Position numbers and translations under genes: made by a program. DNA of 64,000 nucleotides. It comes from Cephalotus follicularis (Eukaryota > Streptophyta > Magnoliopsida > Oxalidales > Cephalotaceae). The stretch covers positions 211,254-275,253 of the forward strand of contig BDDD01002125.1 in NCBI GenBank assembly GCA_001972305.1, in the 5' to 3' direction. The notes under the pieces are model-generated. The model searched no databases and had not been told where the DNA came from. It saw only the letters and a list, made by a program, of their open reading frames with translations. This document shows positions 1-9,820 of the stretch, one piece after another; the first letter of the stretch is position 1; each line of letters opens with the position of its first letter.

Positions 1-35
1 AGATGGTACCTCTCCTATTGAGATCTCTTCTTTAG

Positions 36-475
36 GTGGCTACCAGAGCTAGAGACATTGAAGCTGTGACCAATGAGATACAGAGATTGAGGATCCAAAC
101 GGGAGATAAAAGATCAGTATCCCCAAGCGGACAATTTGGTACAAGTTTTAGTGGTAGTAACAAATCCCACAAATTGAGGTACAGTAGTAGCTCTGGTCAG
201 AGTGGATCCTTACGCAGTACTAGCAGTCTAGCGAGTCCTTCCAGATCTGGAAGGAAACAAAGAAGAAGAGGTAGTCGCTCTCAACAAAGAGATCAAGGCT
301 TACTATCACCATAGAAAGGTCAATCCAGACTTGCCGAGTCCAGCAATCAGGCCTCTTATGAACCATGTATACATTGTCAGTGTACGAACCATGCCTCTGA
401 TGATTTCTGGTGGAAGACTCGAAATTGTATGGTATGCGGAGCTAGGGATCATAAGGTTGTAGAATGTCCTTACGG
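36..475 (+). pseudogene. J gag C-terminal part with CCHC knuckle
   Basis: The segment up to 314 encodes a Ser/Arg-rich tail after a RARDIEA-like helix, as in the end of Ty3 gag capsid. After a stop at 312-314 the frame continues with a knuckle-like stretch at about 370-475 that reads CIHCQCTNHASDDFWWKT and then CMVCGARDHKVVECP. The second is a regular CX2CX4HX4C zinc knuckle for packaging element RNA. The start of gag is outside the window, so the ATG at 36 is only the first one seen and not a true start. Similarity to the element E gag supports the call. Confidence 0.75.
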
Positions 476-699
476 AAGTTATGGTTATGGTAATCAGTCA
501 GGACAGAGTGCGGCTTCTTCGCAGGGAGGTTCCCAATCAAATCGTAATGCTGGACAGCAATGACAGGGCCGTCCTAGCACCAGCTCAGGACGAGGAGACC
601 GTGGGAAACAACCAATCGGATCAACACCTACCGTGCAAGGTAGAGAGTATGCTTTGGACAAGCAAACTACCACAGGATCTGCCTCAGTTATTGGAGGTA

Positions 700-1225
700 C
701 TAATTACTTATTTCATTGTGAAGCACAGGCCCTTATAGATTCCGGTTCATCTCACTCTTATATTGCATTGTATTTCATACAATGACTGAATGTGGAACCA
801 GAGCCTTTATCATTTGTTATGGAAGTTAGCACACCAGTAGGAGAGTCTGTAACCCCCAAATGGGTATGTAACTCTTGTGCTATTGGTATCGATGGACATA
901 TTCTATTGGCAGATCTGATAGTGTTGCCGATGGGCGAAATGGAGGTAATACAGGGAAGAAATTGGCTCGCGGCACACTATGCTTACGTGGATTGTAACCG
1001 AAAGGTCGTAACCTTAAACATTCCAGAACAGTCTCCTTTCCAGTTTACTGGAACCTTGGAATGTCAGCCGATCCAAATGATATATGCTATGCAGGCTAAC
1101 CGACTCTTGAAGCAAGGTTGTGATGCTTATCTGGAACATATTGTAGACAATAACATATGGGTGCCTGATTTGAATGATATTCCGGTAGTGTGTGAATACC
1201 CGTATGTGTTTCCGGAAGAGTAAAC
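700..1225 (+). pseudogene. J aspartic protease region
   Basis: Translation at about 737-770 gives LIDSGSSHSYIAL, the D-S/T-G active site of a retropepsin. Farther on come LIVLPMGEMEVIQGRNWLAA and HYAYVDCNRK, matching the conserved LIVLP...DVILGMDWL...H.A.VDC block, with the normally acidic DFDVILG altered to EMEVIQG. The ORF from 792 stops at 1221-1223 in the place where the linker VFPE(D/E)L normally leads into reverse transcriptase, so it is an inactivating stop. The protease would cut the gag-pol polyprotein inside the particle. Confidence 0.8.
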
Positions 1226-1239
1226 GTCCTTACCTCCCA

Positions 1240-1979
1240 ACAGAGATGTGGAATTTACAATAGACCTGCTACCCGGAACAACACCTATATCGAGAGCTCC
1301 TTATCGAATGGCTCCCTCTGAATTGAAAGAATTGAAGACACAGTTACATGAGTTACTCGATAAAGGCTTCATCTGACCGAGTGTATCTCCATGGGGAGAA
1401 CCGGTCTTATTTGTTAAAAAGAAAGATGGATCGCTGAGAATGTACATTGATTATCGGCAGCTAAGTAAAGTGACTATCAAGAACAAATATCCATTGCCGC
1501 ATATTGATGAGTTATTTGATCAACTCAAGGGATCAACGGTGTTCTCAAAACTGGATTTCAGATTCGGATATCATCAGCTCAAGGTCAGAGAAGAAGACAT
1601 TTCGAAGACCACTTTTAGATCACGGTATGGACACTATGAATTTGTGGTTATGCCGTTTGGGCTGACCAATGCCCCTGCTGCATTTATGAGCTTAATGAAT
1701 CGAGTGTTCAGTCCATATCTTGATCGCTTTATCATAGTCTCTATTGATGATATTCTTGTGTACTCTAAAACAATGGAGGAACATGGAGAACACCTGCACT
1801 TGGCATTGCAAACTCTCAGGGATCATCAGTTATATGCCAAGTTCAGTAAATGTGAATTCTGGTTGTCAGAGGTAGCTTTTCTTGGTCATATCATATCAAG
1901 TGCCGGTTTAAAGGTGGATCCTTCAAAAATTGAAGCGGTTAAAGGCTGGAAACGACAAATGAATGTGACAGAGGTCTGA
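1240..1979 (+). pseudogene. J reverse transcriptase
   Basis: The conserved Ty3 RT path is easy to follow: APYRMAP-like text near 1300, a GFI stop at about 1374, [14 protein letters not shown] near 1390-1435, then an open run from 1440 with [45 protein letters not shown] and the catalytic block [10 protein letters not shown]. The YxDD box therefore keeps both Asp residues. The frame breaks at 1977-1979 in the middle of [11 protein letters not shown]. It would copy element RNA into DNA, but at least two stops make it inactive. Confidence 0.88.
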
Positions 1980-2513
1980 AGCTTGTTAGCTTGGCAGGAT
2001 ACTACCATCGTTTTGTTGAAGGATTCTCACGTATAGCTACTCCTCTGACCCGATTGACGCAGAAGAATGTAGCTTTCGAATGTAATGAATAGTCTGAACG
2101 GAGCTTCCAGGAGCTCAAACATCGTTTGACTTCTGCGCCAATCTTGGATTTACCAGAAGGAAATGAAGGTTTTGAGGTATACAATGATGCATCAGATAGT
2201 GGCTTGGGATGTGTCCTGATGTAGAATGGAAGGGTGATCGCATATGCCTCAAGGAAATTGAAGCCCCAAGAAGAAAATTATCCGACTCACGACCTGGAGT
2301 TGGCAGCAGTAGTTTTTGCTCTACAAAAATGGAGGCATTATCTTTATGGAACGAAGTTCGAGGTGTATACAGATCACAAAAGCCTAAAGTACGAGTTTTC
2401 ATAGAAAGACTTGAACATGAGACAGAGAAGATGGATGGAATTACTTAATGACTACAATTGTGAAATCCAGTACCATCCAGGCAAGGCTAACGTTGTGGCA
2501 GATGCACTAAGTC
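1980..2513 (+). pseudogene. J RNase H
   Basis: After a shift of frame, LAGYYHRFVEGFSRIATPLT continues from RT, followed by the RNase H core: VYNDASDSGLGCVLM, a stop at about 2221, then [26 protein letters not shown] and [10 protein letters not shown]. The catalytic acidic residues (D of NDAS, E of LEL, D of TDHKSL) can still be seen. The end [32 protein letters not shown] is typical for the Ty3 RT-RNase H module. Stops near 2088, 2221 and 2400 inactivate it. Confidence 0.85.
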
Positions 2514-2639
2514 TCCAGTTAGCATGCCTAATGATTTCTCATATATAGGTACGTCCAATGTTATCGGAAAGAATCCGAGAAGCAAGGATGCGGATGGATT
2601 GTTACTTAAAGCTGCAATGAATGACCAAGGAGGCTTAAA

Positions 2640-2935
2640 ACTAGACATTTCAATGTAAAGTGATGGATTGATCAGATATCGAGACAGAATTTGTGTTCCC
2701 AATGATAAGGAATTAAAGGATGAACTATTGTCTCAACCTCACCACTCCAGATTTTCGGTGCATCCAGGGAGTACCAAGATGTATCGAGATCTGAAGCTTA
2801 GCTTTTGGTGGAATGGTATGAAAAGAGAGATTTCTGAGTATGTCGCGTCCTGTCTGACATGTCATCAAATTAAAGTAGAACATCAAAGGCCATCAGGTTT
2901 ACTCCAGCCTTTACCTGTGCCACATTGGTGACACA
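2640..2935 (+). pseudogene. J integrase N-terminal zinc finger, truncated
   Basis: The ORF from 2668 reads RDRICVPNDKELKDELL, then [15 protein letters not shown] and CLTCHQIKVEHQRPSGLLQPLP. This is the HHCC finger of Ty3 integrase (two His, then CLTC). It stops at 2929-2931, where W.WE and the DFV with the first catalytic Asp should follow. From there on the sequence is unrelated non-coding DNA, so the DDE core and the 3' end of J are missing. Confidence 0.85.
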
Positions 2936-2962
2936 TAGGCCCCTTGGATGAGGGTGGGGTGC
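2927..2962 (+). repeat. Copy 1 of a short G-rich repeat (partner at 5221-5256)
   Basis: About 36 bases beginning ggtgacacataggcccct recur at 5221-5256 with only a few differences, and a weaker version (taagcccctcaggggagggt) follows at about 2971-2996. The first copy sits exactly at the break of J integrase. The two copies flank 2.26 kb of non-coding DNA and could mark its ends or a recombination point. They are too short to be LTRs and their nature is unknown. Confidence 0.6.
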
Positions 2963-5220
2963 GTGCAGCGTAGTAAGCCCCTCAGGGGAGGGTGGGGTGT
3001 TAGGTATAGTGTGACCCTACAAGCCACTAGGTGGCTCTTTGTAATTGTAATTCACTGCATATATACAATCTTGAATTCATTTAATGTTACGTTGTGCAAA
3101 TTTATTCTGTTATGGCATGTCGTGTGTGAGTATCCCAACCAATAAATGTGTTTCTCTGTTTAATTTACATATTAACTGTAAGCACACACATCGCCCTGTC
3201 TTGCAAAGGGTTGGATGTCATGCCATGGAGGCTATGAGAATGACTTCCTTACTCCCTTTTGACAAAAATGTTCCAAGTCATTGGTTCACTATCTTTGGGC
3301 AATAGTAGAACCGGATAGACTTGTCGTAGTTAGGCATGTATCCCAACAATGGAGGTTGGAGTATCTCATTGCCATTTGGCTAGAGCCAAGGTCCTACTGT
3401 GGGGTGCATGCTTAAAGCATGTTCATTGAACTTGACCCACCATAGGAAAACTATATGGATAGTCCTACCTGTGTCAATAGGATTCCTATCTGTGTCAGTA
3501 GTGTATAGTCACTAGGCGACTAGTAGCCAAACTACCTGCATTGTTTCCTTAGACCTAAGAGATTGTTTGACATTGCGTAGTGACTTCATGGCTTTGATTT
3601 CTGGCTTACCCAGATCAGAGAGTTGGCAAACGGCTTACCTTTGGGTCATGTGGGAGCTGCGTGCTAGTGTGAGCGAGTACACAATAAGTGATCATCACAC
3701 TCATAGGTAGGGTGATCAGCTCTATACTTTCTGTGTCCATTGCAGACTTTGAAACATCTGGCCAGGTGCCGGTGGACTAGAAACTAGGTTTCCGGGAAGG
3801 TCCACCGATAGTGGTAATTGGTTCCGGATTTATAGTCATTGCGACTTTCATATAGGGTGACACTTATCCATACCCTAGACCTTGATTGGAGTCAAGCATG
3901 ACGAGGGAAACACTACACACACGCTGACAGCAGTAGAAAGCATCGGTTAATTGGAATTTGAATGATCACCATGGAATTTAATTAACATATTAACTCCACA
4001 GAACCAAAAAGAAAAATATTAGATATTTTTCTGGGACTTTTTAGATTGTCCAGGACCAATGGATTAGTCGTATCGAAACTCTGGGATATTCCAGGAATTA
4101 ATCATTGAACCAGACTTCAAACAACGCTTTAGGGTCCCACCTGATCACTGGTGTGAATTACATGCGCTAGGCATATGTCGATAGGGGGAGGATAGTACCC
4201 AGAGGTATTACCAAGCAAAAAGTATTTTGATTAGCTATGAGCTACATCATAGTCAAAATACTCTAGTTTGGGCTGAGTGTTGTTACTTTGACATATTGGA
4301 TATGTGATCGGAGAAAATATTTGTTGGACACATATCAGGCAAAATTCAAGATACTAAGAGTATAGGAATTTTGGCCAAGCACAATATGCTAAGTCTATGG
4401 AAGACTTAATTTTGTCTTCGAGTGAAGGCATGATGAATGGTGCATTAAATGCAAGCATGCTTGGCGGCGTGTATGCATATGGGAGTAAGACTCCTGAACT
4501 GGTCAGACAAGGTCTGGTGGGTTTTTGGGAATGAAAAGAGAGGTTGAGTGTTAGAGACTCAACTCCCCTTCTAATATATATGCGCCCGTGCTTCTTCTTT
4601 AAGGCCACTGTTGCTCTTTCTTTGTGTTTAGAGAAACAAAGAAATGAGAGAAAGCTTAGAGTTTCTAGAATTCTTCTGAAACACACTCATCTCCTCTCGC
4701 CCCTTTATTGGTCATTATAGGTACAAGACTGTTCCATCCTGTAGCATTCCTTTATCTGTCTTGATCTCTAATTTGGTTGGAACTCTTCTTGCATTCTAGA
4801 CCTCTTGGAATCTTCAAAGTCCAAGTAAGGTCTTACACAATAAGTAATCGTAAGTTCCAACATTAGGTTTTGAGTGTTAGAAAGTCAGACCTTTCTAGTT
4901 TTTCATTGGAGTGATTACATCCGAGCATTGGAGCTTGGACATTAGAGTTCATGGAGCTCGCAGAGGACCTAGAGTGTAGAAGAAGCCATCGGTTTAGGTA
5001 ATGGATTCTTATTCTTTGCTTGTTCTTTAGTGGTTGTTGTTTGGTTGGTCGGCCAATCAGAGATCCCGGTGTGCGCGTGGACGTTTACGGACATAGATAT
5101 TCCATGGTGTCTCCTGCTTAGAGCAATCTTTCATAGTGAAATTAAAATTGGACACCATGAGCACTTATGGCCTAAAAAGTCCTCTGCCACCCTTTCACGC
5201 TTCCAACATGGGGAGCGTAC
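2963..5220. other. Unassigned non-coding, probably transposon-derived stretch
   Basis: No long ORF and no recognisable transposon protein on either strand. The part from about 4570 to 5000 looks like the leader of a transcript or LTR U5 (an AT-rich box tctaatatatatgc at about 4571, then a purine-rich run and several short introns-like motifs). The segment is framed by the related repeats at 2927 and 5221. It could be the internal region of a non-autonomous LTR element, but I see no primer site or matching LTR pair. Confidence 0.4.
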
Positions 5221-5826
5221 GGTGACACATAGGCCCCTCGGCTGAGGGTGGGTTGCTATGTTGAGGCCTGTGATGGGCTGATATGAGATGATTATGTTTT
5301 ATAGTTGTACCAACATCCCCGAATGCTATGATTTTATAGGCACATTTCTTGATTTATGATTATTGAACATATCCGTCATTCTTGATATTCTATGTACTAT
5401 GATTTTATGTTCTCCCATTATACTTGTGGAGTTCCCTTGAGTTTTGAGATTTGTTCAGTGGATTCATTATCATGGCATACCGCTTTTATTCAACGCATCC
5501 CGTTTTGGTCTTGATGTAGCAGGGAATGAGACTTAGTCATTTGGACTAACCCCCTCACAGTTATTTTATTTTCAGATGAAGCAGCATTTGACGTTTTACT
5601 GATGCACCAGACTAGTAGCATTTGTGTCTGCTAAAGATCGACCATGGAATTCAGGCACCTTACACTGGCAGTGTTGGCCAGCATCACATGCATGCATTGG
5701 GACATATGGGAGTTCATTTATGTTTAGTTTATGAGAGATAGATGGATGTTATGTTGAGATCTTATGGATTTATAAGATTATAATGAATCGAAATGCATAA
5801 TTTAATGATTGTGGTATTCTTGTGAT
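5221..5826 (+). repeat. LTR-like fragment with conserved stem-loop box
   Basis: Begins with copy 2 of the short G-rich repeat. At 5533-5549 it holds TTAGTC-atttg-GACTAA, followed by ccccctcacag and, at about 5571, ttcagatgaag. The same box occurs near the 3' part of the LTRs of A, B, C and G in this window, so this is most likely the 3' part of a Ty3 LTR. It has no identifiable partner LTR and ends where the antisense Ty1 gag of K starts (about 5826). Confidence 0.5.
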
Positions 5827-6296
5827 GGATTTAGACTTAATGAATTGCTGATTCCTCCTTCGAGAGTCTGGAAATACATGAAGAATAACTCACCATAGGT
5901 CATAAAGGTTTTGCATGTTATTAGTAGTAGAAAACAAATGATGCAAAGTAGTCCACATATCCTTACCAGTCTCCAGAAAAGTAATAAAACGAACAATATC
6001 AGGCACGCAACTATTAGTGATAAGGCCACAAATCAAATCATCATCACATTTCCATGTTTCATAATCTGGATTAGTGATAGCATGAGGTGCAGCTGTAATA
6101 TAATGGTTCTTTCCTTTTGAGTTAAGAAACCGAGATATAGCTCATGCCAAAACCAAGTAATTATGAGATCCAACAAGTTTATCAGAGGTGACATAATGAG
6201 CATCTTGATTTTAGGTGAATTAAAATTAGTCGATGCATCAGATATGTGTAAAGTTGTGTTATGATCAGGCCTACCCATACTAGTAGTCAAAAACAT
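5826..6296 (-). pseudogene. Element K: Ty1/copia-type gag fragment
   Basis: Read on the minus strand, the sequence gives a start near SDASTNF, then a short segment around HNYLVLA-stop-AISRFLNSKGK and ITNPDYETWKCDDDLICGL, then TNSCVPDIVRFITFLE, TGKDMWTTLHHLFS and NNMQNLYDLW followed by a stop. This is the N-terminal domain of plant copia gag (the Y/W..W...I...L and W..DD....I..S pattern). At least one frameshift (about 6135) and two stops break it. It follows the primer site and LTR of K in the right order and spacing. Confidence 0.75.
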
Positions 6297-6784
6297 ACCA
6301 AGTCAGATAACCAAGTCAGAAATATACCAAATCATATCAGTCTTGGTAAAAAGGAAGCATACCAAATCAAATTAGAAGCATATCAACAAAAAACACGAGA
6401 TCATATCAGATCACCCGAGAGAGTGTGAGAAAGATGTGGTGGCAAAGGGCTTCACAGGTTCACATCAACACCAAATCACGAAAAATGAGTACAGTAATAA
6501 CAAGACCAAAAAGATTCATCATTCCAATATAGATCGGCGCTGAACCAGAGAATCTCCTATGATCAGCGCTTGAAATAGAAAACTTGAGCGCTGTAGATGA
6601 CAGTGCGGTGAGATTGGCGAGCTAACGGCGTGCTAGGGTGAGGGACGTCGACAAGCTGACTGCGCGCTGGGGTGACATGCACTAGGGTAAGGGATGACGG
6701 TAGGGATGACGGCATGCTATGATTTTTGTTTTTTTAGTTTCCGTGTCTTTTTTTTTTTTGGTTTTTTTTATTGTTTTTCAAAAA
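6297..6784 (-). other. K untranslated leader between primer site and gag
   Basis: About 490 bases with no ORF, including repeats of a short aaccaagtcaga/ataccaaatca motif at 6300-6370 and a T-rich run at 6725-6780 (minus-strand A-rich). Position between the primer site and gag of K identifies it as the element leader. No protein signal is visible. Confidence 0.55.
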
Positions 6785-6797
6785 GGCTCTGATACCA
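6785..6797 (-). promoter_or_regulatory. K primer binding site (tRNA-iMet type)
   Basis: On the minus strand the sequence reads TGGTATCAGAGCC, the complement of the 3' end of plant initiator methionine tRNA and the usual Ty1 and chromovirus primer site. It directly follows the CA end of the K LTR (6798), as expected. Confidence 0.9.
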
Positions 6798-7143
6798 TGT
6801 TGAGGATAAAAATCAGAGAATTTGTCTTATGTTGAAAGAGTGTTTTGTACATATATTTATAGCCTCTAGCCTCACACACTCAATTAATTATTAATATACT
6901 ATTTCGAAATATACAAGTTTTGTGTTTCCTTTAATAGGTCCAAATTGATCCACGTTCACGGAAAATAAACCAATGAGATATTCTATTTTTTATCGGACAA
7001 AAATTAGAGCCTCACATACAAAGACATTATATAGGAAAACATGAACCCTAAACCACAATTACCTACTTTACATGTATGGAACAAACCCGACCGAAAATAC
7101 ATAGAAGTCCAATAAACAGAATATGAGACAAAAAACCCAAAAA
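6798..7143 (-). repeat. K LTR (5' LTR, minus strand)
   Basis: On the minus strand it ends ...CTCAACA just before the primer site. A TATA box TATAAATAT lies at 6853-6861, about 55 bases before that end. The outer edge is set near 7143, where a TTTTGGGTTTTTTGTC start follows a purine-rich stretch (ACACAAGGTGGAAA). It is about 345 bases, normal for copia. The outer edge is less certain than the inner one, and no second LTR was found here. Confidence 0.65.
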
Positions 7144-7480
7144 TTTCCACCTTGTGTTGAATTATGCCAGCCATCCTAAAGCATCATTGGTTGTCTTCAA
7201 TTTTGCAAACACGTTCATGTATCTATACGGTTCCCATGCCCTAACCGACATGGCATCAACTGTAGTACTCATCTGAGATCTAACAGAACCTCCATTTGAA
7301 CATTTCCTACAAGTTGGTACAGTTTTTCTACTCAAATATGCTTTACCTTTTCTCTTAGTCCCTACCATCTACTCTGTCTGTCCTGATCAACCTCAATTCA
7401 ACACACAAATTGTCCTTGATCACCCAAACCGAGCCAAAACAACATTAACTAATGTAAATCACATAATTTGAGCCGAATCT
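7144..7480 (-). other. Unidentified stretch with a 68-codon minus ORF
   Basis: A minus-strand ORF at 7162-7368 contains two Cys (TCRKCSNGG) and ends GWLA. I recognise no family. The polypurine-like sequence that follows it, before the K LTR, would fit the 3' end of an element internal region, so this could be the tail of another copia copy or a captured piece. It is otherwise featureless. Confidence 0.3.
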
Positions 7481-7860
7481 CACTACACTATAGGAAGGGG
7501 GGCAATAGCGATTGTCCTGGCAATCGCTAAATCTCATAGGGCAATTGTTATTTCCTCAATGGCGATTGCAAGGAAATCGCCAGTGCAATAGCCTAAAACC
7601 GTGTCGCATATGTTCCCTGCGATTGTGTTGTTAGGCAATCGCTGGTGATCGTAATAGGAATTTCCTGAATGCAATCGCCATTAACGATGGGGTAATCGTT
7701 ATTAATCCCATGATGCCATCATCAATGACATCATCCATGCCAGAGGAGCAATCACTACAAGATTAAAATTTATTTATTTATTTTTTAAACAGGCAATAAG
7801 GATTGCCATGGCAATCGTCAGTGCCCCAATACCCAGGCTGGTTCAATTAATTTCCATAAA
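7481..7860 (-). mobile_element. CACTA DNA transposon terminus with subterminal repeats
   Basis: Begins CACTACACTATAGG at 7481. The next 330 bases repeat gcgattg and caatcgc many times in both orientations (for example at about 7508, 7523, 7562, 7578, 7619, 7640, 7672). A CACTA start followed by family-specific direct and inverted subterminal repeats is the mark of the En/Spm-like superfamily, where transposase binds. The second end was not found. The orientation is chosen because coding-like remains lie to the right on the minus strand. Confidence 0.7.
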
Positions 7861-8045
7861 AATCACTGAAAAAGCCACCTGAAAAGTAAAAATTTCTTAA
7901 TCACTTGATTCTATCCAATTTTCAACCAACAAATGCATGAAAAAATGTTTTAAATTTATAAAAGCATCAACTTGTATACAAAATAGAGGTACGATTAAAT
8001 GTACAAAATGTTACATATTAATGTGTGTGTGAGATAGAGATCTAC

Positions 8046-8200
8046 ATAGTGTCCATCGCAATATCATCCTTGTCATCATCCTCATCATCATGTGAAGACT
8101 GAAGATCGATCAACAGGAGGCACGGTGGGAGCTGGTGCCTGATGTGTCCCAATGTCTCGTGAATTAAGCATTTGCCTCATCTACTCCATGAGCTGAGCGG
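8046..8200 (-). pseudogene. Possible C-terminal remnant of a CACTA-encoded protein
   Basis: Minus-strand translation gives LLTAQLME-stop-MRQMLNSRD in one frame and, after a shift, an acidic tail SSHDDEDDDKDDIAMDTM ending at a TAG near 8048. Glutamine/methionine-rich helices with an acidic end are common at the C-terminus of proteins of plant CACTA elements, and the position just inside the terminus fits. The evidence is weak and a chance ORF is possible. From 8201 to 8454 I see nothing specific. Confidence 0.3.
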
Positions 8201-8454
8201 TCAGTAGGAATTGGACCTAAGCCTAGGAATTCTCTAAGGAATGTTCAACGATGTCAAGGGGTGCAATTTTAAAATTTAGGCAGGGGAATCAACAACCCCT
8301 CGACGCCTAGGCTATCCTAAATCCAAGTTCAACACACAAACAACCAAGGATCACGACACCAAAGTCATAATCAAATACACGCATAAGCATGCATCTGTGA
8401 AAGAACAAAACAAAGAGAGAGTATAAGAGCTATATCAACGTTGGAGGCTCCTTT

Positions 8455-9495
8455 TGTAAGCCCCGAGTTATAGATGCCCATAATTGTTTATATTTATATG
8501 GTATTGTACGGTATTGTATTTATGGATGGCATGGAATGTACATGGTATTATGGTAGTTTCAATTTTATGGTTGTTTATGGGTTGTGTGGGTATGGAGAGT
8601 TTATGGGTTTTTCACCCAAGGGAGCCTATATATAGGCCGATTAACTCTTTCTATTCTTATTTCCTTTCTAGAGAGAGAGTGAGAGAGTGAGTTAGAAAGA
8701 GAGAGAGAGAGGTCAGAATCGAGCAAGGAAGGACTTGTTGGATTCGTGCCGGAGTTTGGAACTTGAAGAAAGGATAAGAACAAGGATTCAATGATGAATA
8801 CCGTCCATTCTTGGTTCTTAATAGTTTGCAGGTAGGTTATATATATATGCTTTGAATCTCATATTGTGATTGAATTGCATGACCATATGGTTATGGATAG
8901 ATATATACGTGTTAGATGGATGGGTTAGACGATTGTTACGGTCAATAGCGAATTAAAATGGAAATTAGAGAGAGAATTGAGAGTTTTGGGTATTTTGACC
9001 GTAATCTCCTTTTCCTCTTGATTATGGTTTATAGGTAGTGGTTTCCATGTTTTAAAGATGTTTTTAAGTTGTAATCGACCATTGAAGCTTATAGATTCCT
9101 TTGGATCAAGTTTTAAAGGGTGTAAATGAGTTAGAATGGAATTTGAATTCATTTTGGACTGTTAACGAAGCTGCTGTAACACTTAAACCATTGACACTTA
9201 TGGTCAAACTGTCGAAGCTTTTAGATGAACGCTTAAACCGTCGATGATTTTACCTTAACTATTGAAACTTTGAGGCCTTAAACTATCAACACTTTGTGCC
9301 AATTATCGACGCTTTGCCCAAACCTTGATTGTCAACGCTTTGTGTAAAGTGTCGGCGCTTTGTAGCCCTGTTTTATACAAAATGCTATGTTTTAATCCCC
9401 TCTTTAACCCCAAACTCTTCTATCTACAAATGGGTTATACAGGAAACTTCCATAAGGTCATGTAACCTATGTGAACCCTCTTTTAACACAATTGA
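8455..9495 (+). repeat. LTR F, plus strand, truncated at its 3' end
   Basis: Starts TGTAAGCCCCGAG at 8455. It has a TATA box (TATATATAGG, 8627-8636), a GA-rich leader-like run at 8668-8715, and a cluster of tcgacgcttt-like repeats at about 9170-9360. Its 9330-9490 part matches, with scattered changes, the minus strand of the E LTR at about 50340-50470, so F and E are the same LTR family in opposite orientation. It stops at 9495 against the 3' LTR end of E, which suggests E inserted here or an inversion joined them. Confidence 0.75.
8627..8636 (+). promoter_or_regulatory. TATA box of LTR F
   Basis: TATATATAGG within gcctatatataggc, followed about 35 bases later by a GA-rich run typical of plant leader sequence. 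This is a good match to a plant TATA box and marks the U3/R border of this LTR. Confidence 0.65.
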
Positions 9496-9820
9496 TATCA
9501 TGCCCCGAACCCCAAGGAAGACCCCAAGGTTTGACACATAGCAGGTCCGTCCATACGATCCTTCACATACGTAGCATCATACTCAAAAATACGTTACAAA
9601 TTTAAAACTTTAATATACGATATGCATGCAGAAGATCAACATACAACATTCATGCAGATAAGCCCAACCATATCCATAGCATTCGATACATATATATTTT
9701 ATGCGTTGCCATAAGCCGACAGGTCAATAATTGAAACACAAAATGTCTCTTATACATCCAAATTCATATACACAAGGTAGATGGCAGAAACTCTACTGCT
9801 ACAAGAAATCCTGTGCTGCG
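9496..9820 (-). repeat. Element E: 3' end portion of its 3' LTR
   Basis: This stretch is a direct repeat of 49032-49360: long identical runs such as aaccccaaggaagaccccaa, catgc...gatcaacatacaacattcatgc and the acacaaggtagatggcagaaact block, with scattered substitutions. The 49032 copy is next to a primer site, so both are the 3' end of the E LTR on the minus strand. Here the rest of the LTR and all of pol are gone, and the LTR piece is fused directly to gag at about 9820. Confidence 0.85.

Larger units (their letters stand above)
1..2935 (+). mobile_element. Element J: decayed Ty3 internal region, truncated at both ends
   Basis: A Ty3-type gag-pol runs in the usual order: gag tail, CCHC knuckle, aspartic protease, reverse transcriptase, RNase H, integrase zinc finger. 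The reading frame changes many times and there are several stops, so this is a dead copy. The gag tail resembles that of element E (shared residues RARDIEA and LRIQTG), so J and E belong to one family in opposite orientation. The 5' LTR lies outside the window. The copy ends abruptly inside integrase at about 2935, just before the first catalytic Asp would be expected. The pol wording (KVEHQRPSGLLQPLP) is of the chromovirus kind, but the chromodomain itself is absent. Confidence 0.9.

Noticed and set aside
4354-4686. 110-codon minus-strand ORF in the non-coding segment
   Set aside because: Low-complexity composition, no motif, and the plus strand looks like a transcript leader. Treated as chance.
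8455-9495. LTR F as the 3' LTR of element J
   Set aside because: No polypurine tract before 8455 and CACTA debris lies to the left, so F is better read as a separate 5' or solo LTR of the same family.
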